Of a stretch of DNA of 64,000 bases, positions 52,864 to 60,648 are shown piece by piece (positions within the stretch are counted from its first letter, which is position 1; each line of letters starts with the position of its first letter). The notes under the pieces were generated by a model. The model did not search any database and had not been told where the DNA came from. It worked only from the letters and a program-made list of their open reading frames with translations. The DNA comes from a virus. The stretch is from positions 1-64,000 of the IMG/VR virus record IMGVR_UViG_3300023174_004581; one strand, 5' to 3'. A program made the position numbers and the translations under genes.

Positions 52864-53079
52864 TTATACAACACATACAACTCCGCATCCGTTACACATC
52901 TCACAGGTTGCCATATTCTTTGAATTGTGTTTGAGCCAATTCTGAAATGCCTTCATTCGACCGGCTGTCTCCATCTGTTTCAGAATCCAATTACAATACG
53001 CAACATCAGTTCGTTTGACTTCTTCGTATGTTTTTCCTGTATATTTACCAAAACTTATCACAGTGCTTGGCGGCTCCAT
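52864..53079 (-). CDS. Small ExoX C-terminal-like protein
   Basis: 71 residues from ATG 53079 (MEPPSTVISFGKYTG). FGKYTGKTYEEVKRTDVAYCNWILKQ matches the small domain found at the C-terminus of exodeoxyribonuclease X and in stand-alone proteins. The C-terminus carries two Cys pairs (CEMCNGCGVVC) that may bind zinc. Upstream in-frame sequence to 53208 is not included because a variant early motif lies at 53132-53140. Confidence 0.7.
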   Translation of the reverse strand: MEPPSTVISFGKYTGKTYEEVKRTDVAYCNWILKQMETAGRMKAFQNWLKHNSKNMATCEMCNGCGVVCVV

Positions 53080-53131
53080 AGTATTAGCCGGATGGCGAAT
53101 GACTTGATGCGATATAAAATATATGGGAATG

Positions 53132-53140
53132 TCAAATTTT
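53132..53140 (-). promoter_or_regulatory. Variant early motif AAAATTTGA
   Basis: Minus-strand AAAATTTGA, 52 bases before ATG 53079. Confidence 0.45.
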
Positions 53141-53165
53141 GTATTATTTAATTTATTGCTGAGAA

Positions 53166-53173
53166 AAAATTGA
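53166..53173 (+). promoter_or_regulatory. Early promoter motif AAAATTGA
   Basis: Exact octamer, 55 bases before ATG 53229. Confidence 0.7.
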
Positions 53174-53228
53174 ATACTGGAAGGAAACTGTATACATATG
53201 TCGAGCATTTCTTTCCTTTCTTACAACT

Positions 53229-53714
53229 ATGTCTTCCGCTCTTTTCTTTTCCGCAATTCCTTTCGTAATGAACATGTTAGGTGATCGTTTTGATATGGCT
53301 GATGTTCGAGCCACTATACTTCAAGCACGCAAAGAGAAGCGTGCTATACAGATGCCGTTCTGTAGCTTTGATTGGGATTCACAGATTCAGAGAACTGTGG
53401 GTGCGGATTGTGGCACGTATATTTATGTGCGGGACGTAGTGGAGTTGCCGGAATTTCGTGCTCGTCTCGGCAATGTTCTTAGCAAACGTGGGAAGCATAA
53501 ATGTACTGTGCTTCCCTTTATACGGGATCGCAAGGTTCTCAAAGATGAGGATGTTGTCTATGATGATGCGTTGGTGTTGGTGATCTTTGAACCATGGAAC
53601 GATACACATACGGTAACTCCTGGTGCGTGTATTCTACGCGGAAACAAGAGTGATAAAGAACACGTACGGGACAAGCGTGGAGTATGCTGGTATTGCGGGG
53701 GATTTGAGGGCTAG
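53229..53714 (+). CDS. Hypothetical early protein
   Basis: 161 residues. N-terminus MSSALFFSAIPFVMNMLGD is mildly hydrophobic; the body has DCGTYIYVRDVVELPEFRARLG and VYDDALVLVIFEPWND; the end has two Cys (VCWYCGG) that may form a metal site. No family recognised. Confidence 0.65.
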   Translation: MSSALFFSAIPFVMNMLGDRFDMADVRATILQARKEKRAIQMPFCSFDWDSQIQRTVGADCGTYIYVRDVVELPEFRARLGNVLSKRGKHKCTVLPFIRDRKVLKDEDVVYDDALVLVIFEPWNDTHTVTPGACILRGNKSDKEHVRDKRGVCWYCGGFEG

Positions 53715-53798
53715 TGCGCACATCATACTTTATTTACAGTGGTTTCAAGCGTGTTAGCAAAAAAATGACTTCCTGTACTTCTAACAATTCATTCTCAA

Positions 53799-54191
53799 AT
53801 GTCCGCCTCTCGTATTATGTTTCAGCGTATGGGCGGCATGATAGAAAAGCAGATGTATCCTGCGATTCTGCTACAGATTGAACGGCGTGAGAACGACGTG
53901 CGACGGCTTCTTCTCTCTACGCCTACACGCCACTACTGCGAACACTTTCTGCCGATTCCGTCGCCAGCAGAAGCCTACGATACGCAATGGATATCACTTG
54001 TTCGTGGTCTTAATGAAGCAATCCGTATGAATCAGCGGACAGTCCATATTCAGATGGATAATGAAGAGATTGTAAAGGAGATTCTAAAGGGGGAACTGCG
54101 TCTGGACAGTGTAAATGCGAAGTATCATTATTTGATGCTTATGGATTCTATTCGTAAAACGGAATGGAGTGGGATACGGGTTATGAATTAG
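53799..54191 (+). CDS. Hypothetical protein
   Basis: 130 residues, helical and charged (AILLQIERRENDVRRLLLS, NEEIVKEILKGELRLD). Similar size and charge pattern to the protein at 53229 but not clearly related. No motif recognised. Only a near-match aaaaaaatgac precedes it. Confidence 0.6.
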   Translation: MSASRIMFQRMGGMIEKQMYPAILLQIERRENDVRRLLLSTPTRHYCEHFLPIPSPAEAYDTQWISLVRGLNEAIRMNQRTVHIQMDNEEIVKEILKGELRLDSVNAKYHYLMLMDSIRKTEWSGIRVMN

Positions 54192-54211
54192 GCGTGCCGT
54201 TAAAATAGTAT

Positions 54212-54219
54212 GTCTAAAT
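54212..54219 (+). promoter_or_regulatory. Possible late promoter motif GTCTAAAT
   Basis: GTCTAAAT only 8 bases before ATG 54228, closer than other copies. Confidence 0.3.
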
Positions 54220-54227
54220 AGGATGAC

Positions 54228-54602
54228 ATGGAAAACAGCATAATAGGCTATGCTGCCGCCACAACCTCAGTTTTTGCGTTCGGTATACAATTTGTACATA
54301 CATTACGTAGCGGCACAACGCTAGGATTGAGTTTTTCACGAACGGTGCTGGACAGTTTGAGTTTACTTCTTTGGGTAGTTTACGCAACTAGAATAGAGGA
54401 TCTTCCCCTTCTAATTGCGACAGCGTTCGAATTTATTACGAGTTTGTGCGTTTGTGTACTTATTGTGCGGGATAGGTATCAAGTATGGTTCTTTGTGAAA
54501 AAAGATACACCTGCGATGAGTCTATCTCCGTCAAGCACCCCCGAATCTATCACCATCGATGTTTTGCCGATTCGTCGTATTGAACGCCGCAATTCTATTT
54601 GA
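54228..54602 (+). CDS. PQ-loop/SemiSWEET-like membrane protein
   Basis: 124 residues. Three helices: GYAAATTSVFAFGIQFVHTLRSG-TTLGLSFSRTVLDSLSLLLWVVYA-(IEDLPLLIATAFEFITSLCVCVLI). The TTLGLSFSRT and LWVVYA steps are the hallmark of one MtN3/SWEET repeat (SemiSWEET size). The tail is Ser/Pro-rich (SLSPSSTPES). Second copy of the fold in this window (the other is at 25759); sequence divergence suggests old duplication or separate gain. Confidence 0.75.
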   Translation: MENSIIGYAAATTSVFAFGIQFVHTLRSGTTLGLSFSRTVLDSLSLLLWVVYATRIEDLPLLIATAFEFITSLCVCVLIVRDRYQVWFFVKKDTPAMSLSPSSTPESITIDVLPIRRIERRNSI

Positions 54603-54638
54603 ATTGGACGATTATTTTTCACTTGCCTGTGTATACAA

Positions 54639-54848
54639 ATGCCAGTTCTTACACGCACGATGAAGGTTGCGTTTAATGCGAAGATGAAGATTGTGAGAGC
54701 AGAGGAAGAAAAGGTTCGTGCAGCTACGCGTAAACTCGCAAAGGCAGAGGCGGACGCAAAGAAGGCTAAGGCAAAGATGCTTACACAGCTCAAGACCAAA
54801 ATCACGAAGAAGCAAATTAAGAAGGTCAAGGGTGGTGCTTTCTGGTAA
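54639..54848 (+). CDS. Small basic coiled-coil protein with KVKGG end
   Basis: 69 residues, Lys/Arg/Ala-rich helix throughout (RAATRKLAKAEADAKKAKAKM), ending KKQIKKVKGGAFW. Histone-H1-like composition: a plausible DNA-condensing or virion protein. The basic-then-GG end echoes the tags seen elsewhere. Confidence 0.7.
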   Translation: MPVLTRTMKVAFNAKMKIVRAEEEKVRAATRKLAKAEADAKKAKAKMLTQLKTKITKKQIKKVKGGAFW

Positions 54849-54893
54849 TACTAACTATCAAATCTGAATAACATCGCATGTTTACTATAATAA

Positions 54894-54901
54894 AAAATTG
54901 A
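54894..54901 (+). promoter_or_regulatory. Early promoter motif AAAATTGA
   Basis: Exact octamer, 31 bases before ATG 54933. Confidence 0.75.
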
Positions 54902-54932
54902 ATGATATGTGAACTAAACAGTGTATTATAAA

Positions 54933-55694
54933 ATGGCTACGAAAGAAACGATTCCTACAAAATTCAAAGATGATGTTTGGCATCGCAAATTTAAAGACAA
55001 TACTGTTGGATTGTGTTGTTGCTGTATGAAGGAAACAATACACAACACATCATTTTCATGCGGTCACATTCGTGCGGAAGCAAAAGGTGGCGAATTACAT
55101 ATTCTAAATATGTTGCCTATATGTCATACATGTAATCAACATATGGGTCAAGTGTATATGCCATATTATGTCGACAAACACTTTAAACGAGATTTATTTT
55201 GTGAAATGGATTCTGAAATGATACCATATCAACGCAAAATGAAGAATGTTGTTGATTATGATATTAGTGTGAAGAAAGGTGCTGGTGAAACACCCAAGGC
55301 ATTTGTAGAACCGATTGAACCTGTATTTGAGTATTTAATTAGAATTGGTTATATCAATCCTAATTGGACAGAGGACTCATACAAAGAATATGAGTCAAAA
55401 AATAGAACCGGTGGCGGCGAAAAAACAAAGCATATTCTAACGAATGTGAATATAAACGGGGTTATTTGGAAAGAGATATATATCTCATATATGCGAACTA
55501 TTGTAGAGATGACATTCAGATTTACTCGAGCATCAATGGAGGATTTTCCAGAATACTATTGGTCAGGATGGATTTATCTTGGGAAATGTAAGTCGTGGAG
55601 AAAGTTAACAAATTATCCAATTTACATAGATCGCTATCAAAATTGGGATGTATCGTTGGTTTCTGAGCCGCATCCCGCTACTCCTAAGGAGTAG
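54933..55694 (+). CDS. HNH endonuclease-like protein
   Basis: 253 residues from ATG 54933. Residues ~20-80 form an HNH zinc nuclease: GLCCCCMKET, TSFSCGHIRAEAKGG (His), NMLPICHTCNQHMG (Asn and Cys pair). The rest, ~90-253, has no known domain and may be a recognition part. Free-standing HNH genes are common in giant viruses. Early class. Overlaps the convergent gene by 11 bases. Confidence 0.85.
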   Translation: MATKETIPTKFKDDVWHRKFKDNTVGLCCCCMKETIHNTSFSCGHIRAEAKGGELHILNMLPICHTCNQHMGQVYMPYYVDKHFKRDLFCEMDSEMIPYQRKMKNVVDYDISVKKGAGETPKAFVEPIEPVFEYLIRIGYINPNWTEDSYKEYESKNRTGGGEKTKHILTNVNINGVIWKEIYISYMRTIVEMTFRFTRASMEDFPEYYWSGWIYLGKCKSWRKLTNYPIYIDRYQNWDVSLVSEPHPATPKE

Positions 55695-55902
55695 ACTTGG
55701 CGGTATCAGACGATTCACGTAAGTCACGAATCATCCCTTCCAACTTATATAATTGTTCAAGATACTTGTTGGGTTTTGCTTTGATCTTCGCAGCAATAAT
55801 GCCCTTAATATCCTGTGCGCTAAATGGTGTAAATGTATTATTCACAGCATTCAGAGTCACTAAGATATCCAATAACTGTCCGTACAATTCTTTATCGGCC
55901 AT
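55684..55902 (-). CDS. Small helical protein
   Basis: 72 residues, all-alpha by pattern (ELYGQLLDILVTLNAV, YLEQLYKLEGMIRDLRE). No motif. Early motif 29 bases before ATG 55902. Confidence 0.65.
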   Translation of the reverse strand: MADKELYGQLLDILVTLNAVNNTFTPFSAQDIKGIIAAKIKAKPNKYLEQLYKLEGMIRDLRESSDTAKSTP

Positions 55903-55931
55903 TTACCTTCAATACGAATCGTATGAAAATG

Positions 55932-55939
55932 TCAATTTT
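55932..55939 (-). promoter_or_regulatory. Early promoter motif AAAATTGA
   Basis: Exact octamer on the minus strand, 29 bases before ATG 55902. Confidence 0.75.
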
Positions 55940-55983
55940 TCGTCACCTTACTTTTTGGTTGCCGGTGCGCACCTTTTTGTGTT

Positions 55984-56367
55984 TTACATAATAGTCTGTT
56001 TAATAGTTACCTTAATTTCGTAAAGGAAATATGGGTCACCCTTTTCCCGTTCTGGATCTCCACCAGCGTATGTATAGGCCCCTTCGACCTGGAAGTCTGG
56101 AAACAGACTGGCAATCTTCGGCAAAGCAATCTCATTGACCTTCTTATAGGATGAGGTCCTAAAATTGTAAACGGTATAAGAATACGACTTCTTTGTTGGA
56201 TTTTCTGTGATATCCTTTAGAATACTCGTATAGACACTATACACAAGAGATGTAGATTCACGAATTTCCCAACACTTGTCATGCCAGGTCGTGTGTATAC
56301 AAGGATGTTTGTTGAAACAAGTCATAGCTAGGTCTTGTAGTGTGAAGGGCTTGAGTTCAGTCGTCAT
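55984..56367 (-). CDS. Hypothetical protein
   Basis: 127 residues; contains TCFNKHPCIHTTWHDKCWE, a His/Cys-dense stretch, and alpha/beta segments after it. Function unknown. Early motif 55 bases before the ATG. Confidence 0.65.
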   Translation of the reverse strand: MTTELKPFTLQDLAMTCFNKHPCIHTTWHDKCWEIRESTSLVYSVYTSILKDITENPTKKSYSYTVYNFRTSSYKKVNEIALPKIASLFPDFQVEGAYTYAGGDPEREKGDPYFLYEIKVTIKQTIM

Positions 56368-56422
56368 CTTGTAATTAATCTATCCGCTGGTTATGCCAAT
56401 CATCGGATAGATTAATATAATA

Positions 56423-56430
56423 TCAATTTT
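56423..56430 (-). promoter_or_regulatory. Early promoter motif AAAATTGA
   Basis: Exact octamer on the minus strand, 55 bases before ATG 56367. Confidence 0.7.
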
Positions 56431-56564
56431 TATTCGTTTTTCTTTTTGTATAGACTTGATATAAAATCTTATGAAAAACTTCTCAAATTAGATTCTGGCA
56501 CCGTCTAGATTGGCCGAGATTATGTTTAATTTGGTGGACTGATAGGGATATGCGAAATGATTGA

Positions 56565-56572
56565 AAAATTGA
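56565..56572 (+). promoter_or_regulatory. Early promoter motif AAAATTGA
   Basis: Exact octamer, 42 bases before ATG 56615. Confidence 0.75.
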
Positions 56573-56614
56573 AGCGTCTTTATAACAAAGATTCAGTGTT
56601 GAGCATTCGTACAA

Positions 56615-57052
56615 ATGTCCTTTCCTGGTTTTACTTCTTCTTATTTTAATATACATTCCATTCTTACGCATCCTGCTAACGCCGATGACATTACGCAGGA
56701 AGCGATGCGGCGTATTGCTGATAAGAGGCACGATACTGCAAACGCAGCACATGAAAAGGCGGTTCTTGATGCTATGCGTAGGCTTGAATATCAGGCACTT
56801 ACAAAGTGTGCTCACGGTCATCCCTCGGATGAGCGTCAGTGGACGGAATTTCAACGTCAGTATAATTCGGAATTCTTGAAGACAAACTATTGGCTTGGTG
56901 TGCTACATACTAAACAACTATGTAGCAAGTGCGTGGAGGAGGAGCGTGAGCGAGAGAGGAATGAAATATGTCGTGTTGCTGAGATAGCGTTCATGGAGCG
57001 ACAAATTGCCGAACTTCAATCCAAAATTGCTGTGTTGAAGCGGTGTGCTTAA
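56615..57052 (+). CDS. Small coiled-coil protein with Cys motif
   Basis: 145 residues. Helical with a C-terminal coiled coil (EEERERERNEICRVAEIAFMERQIAELQSKIAVL). Mid-region holds two separated Cys sites (ALTKCAHGHPSDE and KQLCSKCVEEE), possibly a zinc site. Function unknown. Confidence 0.65.
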   Translation: MSFPGFTSSYFNIHSILTHPANADDITQEAMRRIADKRHDTANAAHEKAVLDAMRRLEYQALTKCAHGHPSDERQWTEFQRQYNSEFLKTNYWLGVLHTKQLCSKCVEEERERERNEICRVAEIAFMERQIAELQSKIAVLKRCA

Positions 57053-57102
57053 CAACCCAACTATTTCATACCCATATGGATTTAAAATGAGTGTTTTTAT
57101 AT

Positions 57103-57630
57103 TCAACGACGATTATTACGTGTAGCACGACGTTTACGGTTTCTACGAGTCATTTTACGGCTTCTGCGTCCTCCTGCGGCCGGGGTATTGCCCCCTAGTC
57201 TGCGTAAAACATTCTTCTGTAAATATTCTAAAATGCTATCACCGTGTATATCTGATGCGGGCAGTAGGGTTATCTTTGCGGGACCTTCACCGCAGACAGA
57301 CGATTCAGGTGTACGCGGCTCTGCTAAGCACCACCAAGGATTGCCTCCCTTTTTGCCTTTATCACCCTCATACGACACCGTAATGTCGCCAGTCGCCTGA
57401 TTTAGCTTGAAGTGAACAAAGGCTTGCGAATCACGGTCATATATAGAAAAACGAGACGGATACATATCCGTCTCTCTTGGGGTCAAGCCACCAAATGTCT
57501 CCAATCGCCCCGTCATCTCTTTCGATTTATTCAAATTCCACGTCTTGTCTATTTTATCTTGAATCCACATCATTAATTCATACCCATCGTCCGCATAGTG
57601 AAACTCGTAATTTCGAACAGGTGCCGCCAT
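57103..57630 (-). CDS. Orphan protein with GG-basic C-terminal tail
   Basis: 175 residues from ATG 57630 (MAAPVRNYEFHYADDG); an upstream in-frame start at 57777 would overlap the small plus-strand gene. The body is alpha/beta (YELMMWIQDKIDKTWNL, GDITVSYEGDKGKKGG). The tail AAGGRRSRKMTRRNRKRRAT is one of the clearest tagged ends. No domain recognised. Confidence 0.7.
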   Translation of the reverse strand: MAAPVRNYEFHYADDGYELMMWIQDKIDKTWNLNKSKEMTGRLETFGGLTPRETDMYPSRFSIYDRDSQAFVHFKLNQATGDITVSYEGDKGKKGGNPWWCLAEPRTPESSVCGEGPAKITLLPASDIHGDSILEYLQKNVLRRLGGNTPAAGGRRSRKMTRRNRKRRATRNNRR

Positions 57631-57715
57631 CTCTTGTTTGCTACATAGTTCGCATATTTTTGTTGACACATCCTCGGCTGGTTTCAATAAATAAAATAAA
57701 ATGATTCGGTAGACT

Positions 57716-57895
57716 ATGCGACGATTTACACGCAAAAACAAAAAAGTGTATGGAACCGATAAAGAAGGCTCCGACATTTTTAAAGATAAAACGGGCTTTT
57801 ACGTTACGGCGTGGAACCCCAGAACACTTCGTGGATACAAAAAGTATTTGAAAGGATGGACAAACAAGACTCGGGGTAGGGATAGACACGCATAA
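57716..57895 (+). CDS. Overlooked small basic protein (59 aa)
   Basis: 59 codons from ATG 57716 to TAA. Begins MRRFTRKNKKVYG, then DIFKDKTGFYVTAWNPRTL and a basic end (YLKGWTNKTRGRDRHA). The sequence is not low-complexity, has a sensible aromatic/polar pattern, and lies on the free strand between two starts in a genome with very short gaps. The N-terminal RRFTRKNKK is like the basic tags. Confidence 0.55.
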   Translation: MRRFTRKNKKVYGTDKEGSDIFKDKTGFYVTAWNPRTLRGYKKYLKGWTNKTRGRDRHA

Positions 57896-57979
57896 TTGTG
57901 CTGCCACCCCCGGGATTCACCAAAAAGTTAATAAAAGTTGATAGACACCTGGATTTTCCCCGCGTCTATAACAAAGAGA

Positions 57980-59374
57980 ATGGTCACACATACATGCGAT
58001 ATTTGTTCTAAAACATTCAAGCAGAAAGGGCACCTAGTCGTACATAAGAATCGTAAAAATCCGTGTGTGAAAAATACTATAATCGAAGAGATTGTCGAAA
58101 AGAAGGTAAGGGAAGCACTAGCAAATGTTAAGCCAACCAACAATTTAAAAATTGAAACAGGTGAGACGTTAACACACGTATCACACCAGATGGACTATTC
58201 TAAAAAAACTGTAGCGGAACTCGTTACACTTTGTAAGGAGAAGAAAATTAAGGGGTATAGCGGAAAGCCTAAAAACGAAATCATTGCGTTACTTCCGAAA
58301 GAGACACTAACCCCTGATGTAAGTGACAATACGGGTAACTATAACGTTATATCTCTCTTCTCAGGAATGGGTGGCATGGATGTTGGGTTTGCGGAACAAG
58401 TCGTTGTTCATAAAAACAGCGTTCAATCCGATTTTGTAGACAGCGAATATTCTCCTATAGACGGCTTTGTAAATCTCAAACGATTGCCCTTTACGACTGT
58501 ATTACAAAACGATATTCTTCCTGAAGCAAAACGGGTGGCTGAGTTAAACAACTGGAACCACAATTTCCAGCTAAAAGACATTCGTGATTTGTTGAAAGAT
58601 AACTTTGAGTTTCCTAAAGCGGATGTTGTTACAGGCGGATTTCCCTGCCAGGATTTCAGTCATGCGGGGAAACGCAAAGGATTTGATGCGGATAGAGGCA
58701 CATTGTATCAATCGTACGTAGAATTAGTGAAACGTGTAAAGCCAATCATCTTCGTGGCTGAAAATGTAAACGGACTGCTTACTATGCCGAGTAATCCTAT
58801 AGACAAAATCATAGCCGATTTCACCGCAGTTGGATACGAGGTGAAGTATCAACTTATGAAATGCGAGGAATACGGTATTCCGCAAACACGATGGCGTGTC
58901 ATTATTATGGGTATCCGTCTGGATAAGAAAAAGGATCTTCCTGATAATTGGAACGTCATAACTGAAAACAAACGAACGTGCCACATTCGTCATTATTTCA
59001 AACACCTTCAAGAACCGTCTTTTACAACCGACCCAGCACAAAAGGTCTACTCAAAAGCGGCTCGACTTGAGAAAGGACAGGGGCAAAAGGAAGTGGGTTT
59101 AGACGAGTTCGCACCAACAATGAGAGCGGAGCATCATGGAAATATCGAGTTCCGTAGACTAAAAGGAGGCAAGAATGAAAAAGATCTTGATGAGCGACGA
59201 CTCACTGTACGTGAGGCTGCTCTAATTCAGACATTTCCTCCTCATTGTAAACTTACCGAACCTGATAAATTGTCGAGCAAGGCGTATAAACCGATTGGCA
59301 ACGCTGTGCCTCCGCTACTGGGCTATATCGTCGCAAGAAAGGTTCAGCAGATTCTTGCTACAGTGAAGGATTAA
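57980..59374 (+). CDS. C2H2 :: SAP-like :: DNA cytosine-C5 methyltransferase (RM candidate 2)
   Basis: 464 residues from ATG 57980. Residues ~5-30 are a C2H2 finger (CDICSKTFKQKGHLVVHKN, NPC). After a linker comes MDYSKKTVAELVTLCKEKKI, a SAP-like segment that matches the N-terminus of the methyltransferase at 27023. Catalytic part: ISLFSGMGGMDVGF (I), GGFPCQDFSHAGKR (IV), AENVNG (VI), IPQTRWRVIIMG (VIII), PIGNAVPPLLGY (X). An early motif lies inside the gene at 58148, 34 bases before the in-frame ATG 58190, so a 394-residue short form may be made. A PD-(D/E)XK-like gene overlaps tail to tail. Confidence 0.93.
   Translation: MVTHTCDICSKTFKQKGHLVVHKNRKNPCVKNTIIEEIVEKKVREALANVKPTNNLKIETGETLTHVSHQMDYSKKTVAELVTLCKEKKIKGYSGKPKNEIIALLPKETLTPDVSDNTGNYNVISLFSGMGGMDVGFAEQVVVHKNSVQSDFVDSEYSPIDGFVNLKRLPFTTVLQNDILPEAKRVAELNNWNHNFQLKDIRDLLKDNFEFPKADVVTGGFPCQDFSHAGKRKGFDADRGTLYQSYVELVKRVKPIIFVAENVNGLLTMPSNPIDKIIADFTAVGYEVKYQLMKCEEYGIPQTRWRVIIMGIRLDKKKDLPDNWNVITENKRTCHIRHYFKHLQEPSFTTDPAQKVYSKAARLEKGQGQKEVGLDEFAPTMRAEHHGNIEFRRLKGGKNEKDLDERRLTVREAALIQTFPPHCKLTEPDKLSSKAYKPIGNAVPPLLGYIVARKVQQILATVKD
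58148..58155 (+). promoter_or_regulatory. Internal early motif AAAATTGA in the methyltransferase gene
   Basis: Exact octamer inside the coding sequence, 34 bases before the in-frame ATG at 58190. The spacing is nearly the same as at the first methyltransferase (33 bases) and the downstream protein start, MDYSKKT, matches that gene's MDYSTKT. Confidence 0.55.
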
Positions 59375-60101
59375 TTCCAGCATCGACTGGAACCGAATTA
59401 TCCCCACCTTCAGGAGAAGATAGCTTTGCCTTACGTGTAGTAAAGTCCTCGATGGATGTTTCTTGTATAAATTTGGTTATTATTAAGACTGTTAGTTTGT
59501 CCTGCCAAGAACTGTCTATACTACGATTTATTCGTTTCAACGCACATTCTGCGTAATGTTCAACCCAATCAGTTTTTTCTTTATGTATATAGTCACATGT
59601 AGTACCAATTTCTTTCATTTTATCAAAGCTAATTCCAGGTCTGGGTGTTCTATCTTGAAACAAATCTGTATCCGACTCACCCATACAAGTATGATACTGT
59701 GAATAACGTATTTCAAATGGCTTTCCGACTTCATTTCTAAGACAGAAAATTACAGGCTGGTTGATATCAAGATTGCGTATTGTTGATCCTATAAGTACTT
59801 TTCCCTTACATGATTTTAATTCTATTTTTCGCTCCATGATAAACGCATCGTCTTTATAAAATTTAATAGATAGGTCTGGTTTGTCACATTCTATAGATAT
59901 ATTCTCATACTCAAGATAATTGCTTTGTATTTGTCCCCATGCTTCCTTACAAGCTTTACACGCTAATTTTGAAAATCCACTGTCTGTATTTGCTTCACCG
60001 TCATTCCAACTTATTGCGGCTAGTTCGCTTTGTTGTGTATTTATTATTTGTGCTGCGCGCTGTGTAAGTGGCATACATACAGATTTCCATATAGCGTCCA
60101 T
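59358..60101 (-). CDS. Putative type II restriction endonuclease (RM candidate 2)
   Basis: 247 residues. NISIECDKPDLSIKFYKDD followed by RKIELKSCKGKVLIG gives a PD-x(n)-E-x-K core (Asp in KPDLSI, ELK as the catalytic E-x-K), the fold of type II restriction enzymes. The early part (QSNYLEYENIS) and the region after EIRYSQYHTCMG have no recognised family match. Tail-to-tail overlap of 17 bases with the C5 methyltransferase gene is the strongest support for a restriction pair. Confidence 0.7.
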   Translation of the reverse strand: MDAIWKSVCMPLTQRAAQIINTQQSELAAISWNDGEANTDSGFSKLACKACKEAWGQIQSNYLEYENISIECDKPDLSIKFYKDDAFIMERKIELKSCKGKVLIGSTIRNLDINQPVIFCLRNEVGKPFEIRYSQYHTCMGESDTDLFQDRTPRPGISFDKMKEIGTTCDYIHKEKTDWVEHYAECALKRINRSIDSSWQDKLTVLIITKFIQETSIEDFTTRKAKLSSPEGGDNSVPVDAGINPSL

Positions 60102-60186
60102 GGGAAAGAAGCGTGTCTATGAGTACCTAAAAAGACAGTCATCAAGACATACATGTTTCATTTTTTGTAGTCAGGTAAACCACAGT

Positions 60187-60594
60187 CTACTTAAAATCAG
60201 GATTCCATCCGTTTTCGCCGTCCAGAAACTCCTTCAGAAACCAATTCATTTTGGGGTTCTTTCCTATAAAGTCTGCGTGACCAAAGTCAATAATATAGAC
60301 TTTGTTCTCTTTTTCGATAAAATTGTAAGGTGTAATATCAATATACTGAATATGTTCCTCGTAATACAACGTGTTGAGTATGTGACGTATAGAATCCCAA
60401 ATATGCGTGGGAATATCCTTCGGATCATCCCCGTACATATCCGCTAAACACATTTCTTCAAGATGCTCCATATGGATTTCATCCTCGGTTGTTTCGTAAA
60501 TTTTGGGAGCAAATTCATAAAGCGACGCAATATGTTGAAAGTATGCTTCCCGTTCAGCGGTTCCTGGTTTTACTTTCTTGATAAAGATGGACAT
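60187..60594 (-). CDS. Mini protein kinase-like protein
   Basis: 135 residues, about half a kinase. The C-lobe signature is present: YIDITPYNFIEKENKVYIIDFGHADF, resembling HxDxxxxNF...IxDFG, with Asp, Asn and Asp ligands. The N-lobe, with the usual ATP-binding Lys, is not evident beyond IKKVKPGTAER. It could be a RIO/Bud32-like minimal kinase or an inactive remnant. Function unknown. Confidence 0.75.
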   Translation of the reverse strand: MSIFIKKVKPGTAEREAYFQHIASLYEFAPKIYETTEDEIHMEHLEEMCLADMYGDDPKDIPTHIWDSIRHILNTLYYEEHIQYIDITPYNFIEKENKVYIIDFGHADFIGKNPKMNWFLKEFLDGENGWNPDFK

Positions 60595-60648
60595 GGACTG
60601 ATAGCTATATATAGTTTAGTATAGTCATCAGTTTTTTACATAGAATGA

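Noticed and set aside
56483-56854. Minus-strand ORF of 123 residues
   Set aside because: It overlaps the early-promoted gene at 56615 and shows no conserved features.
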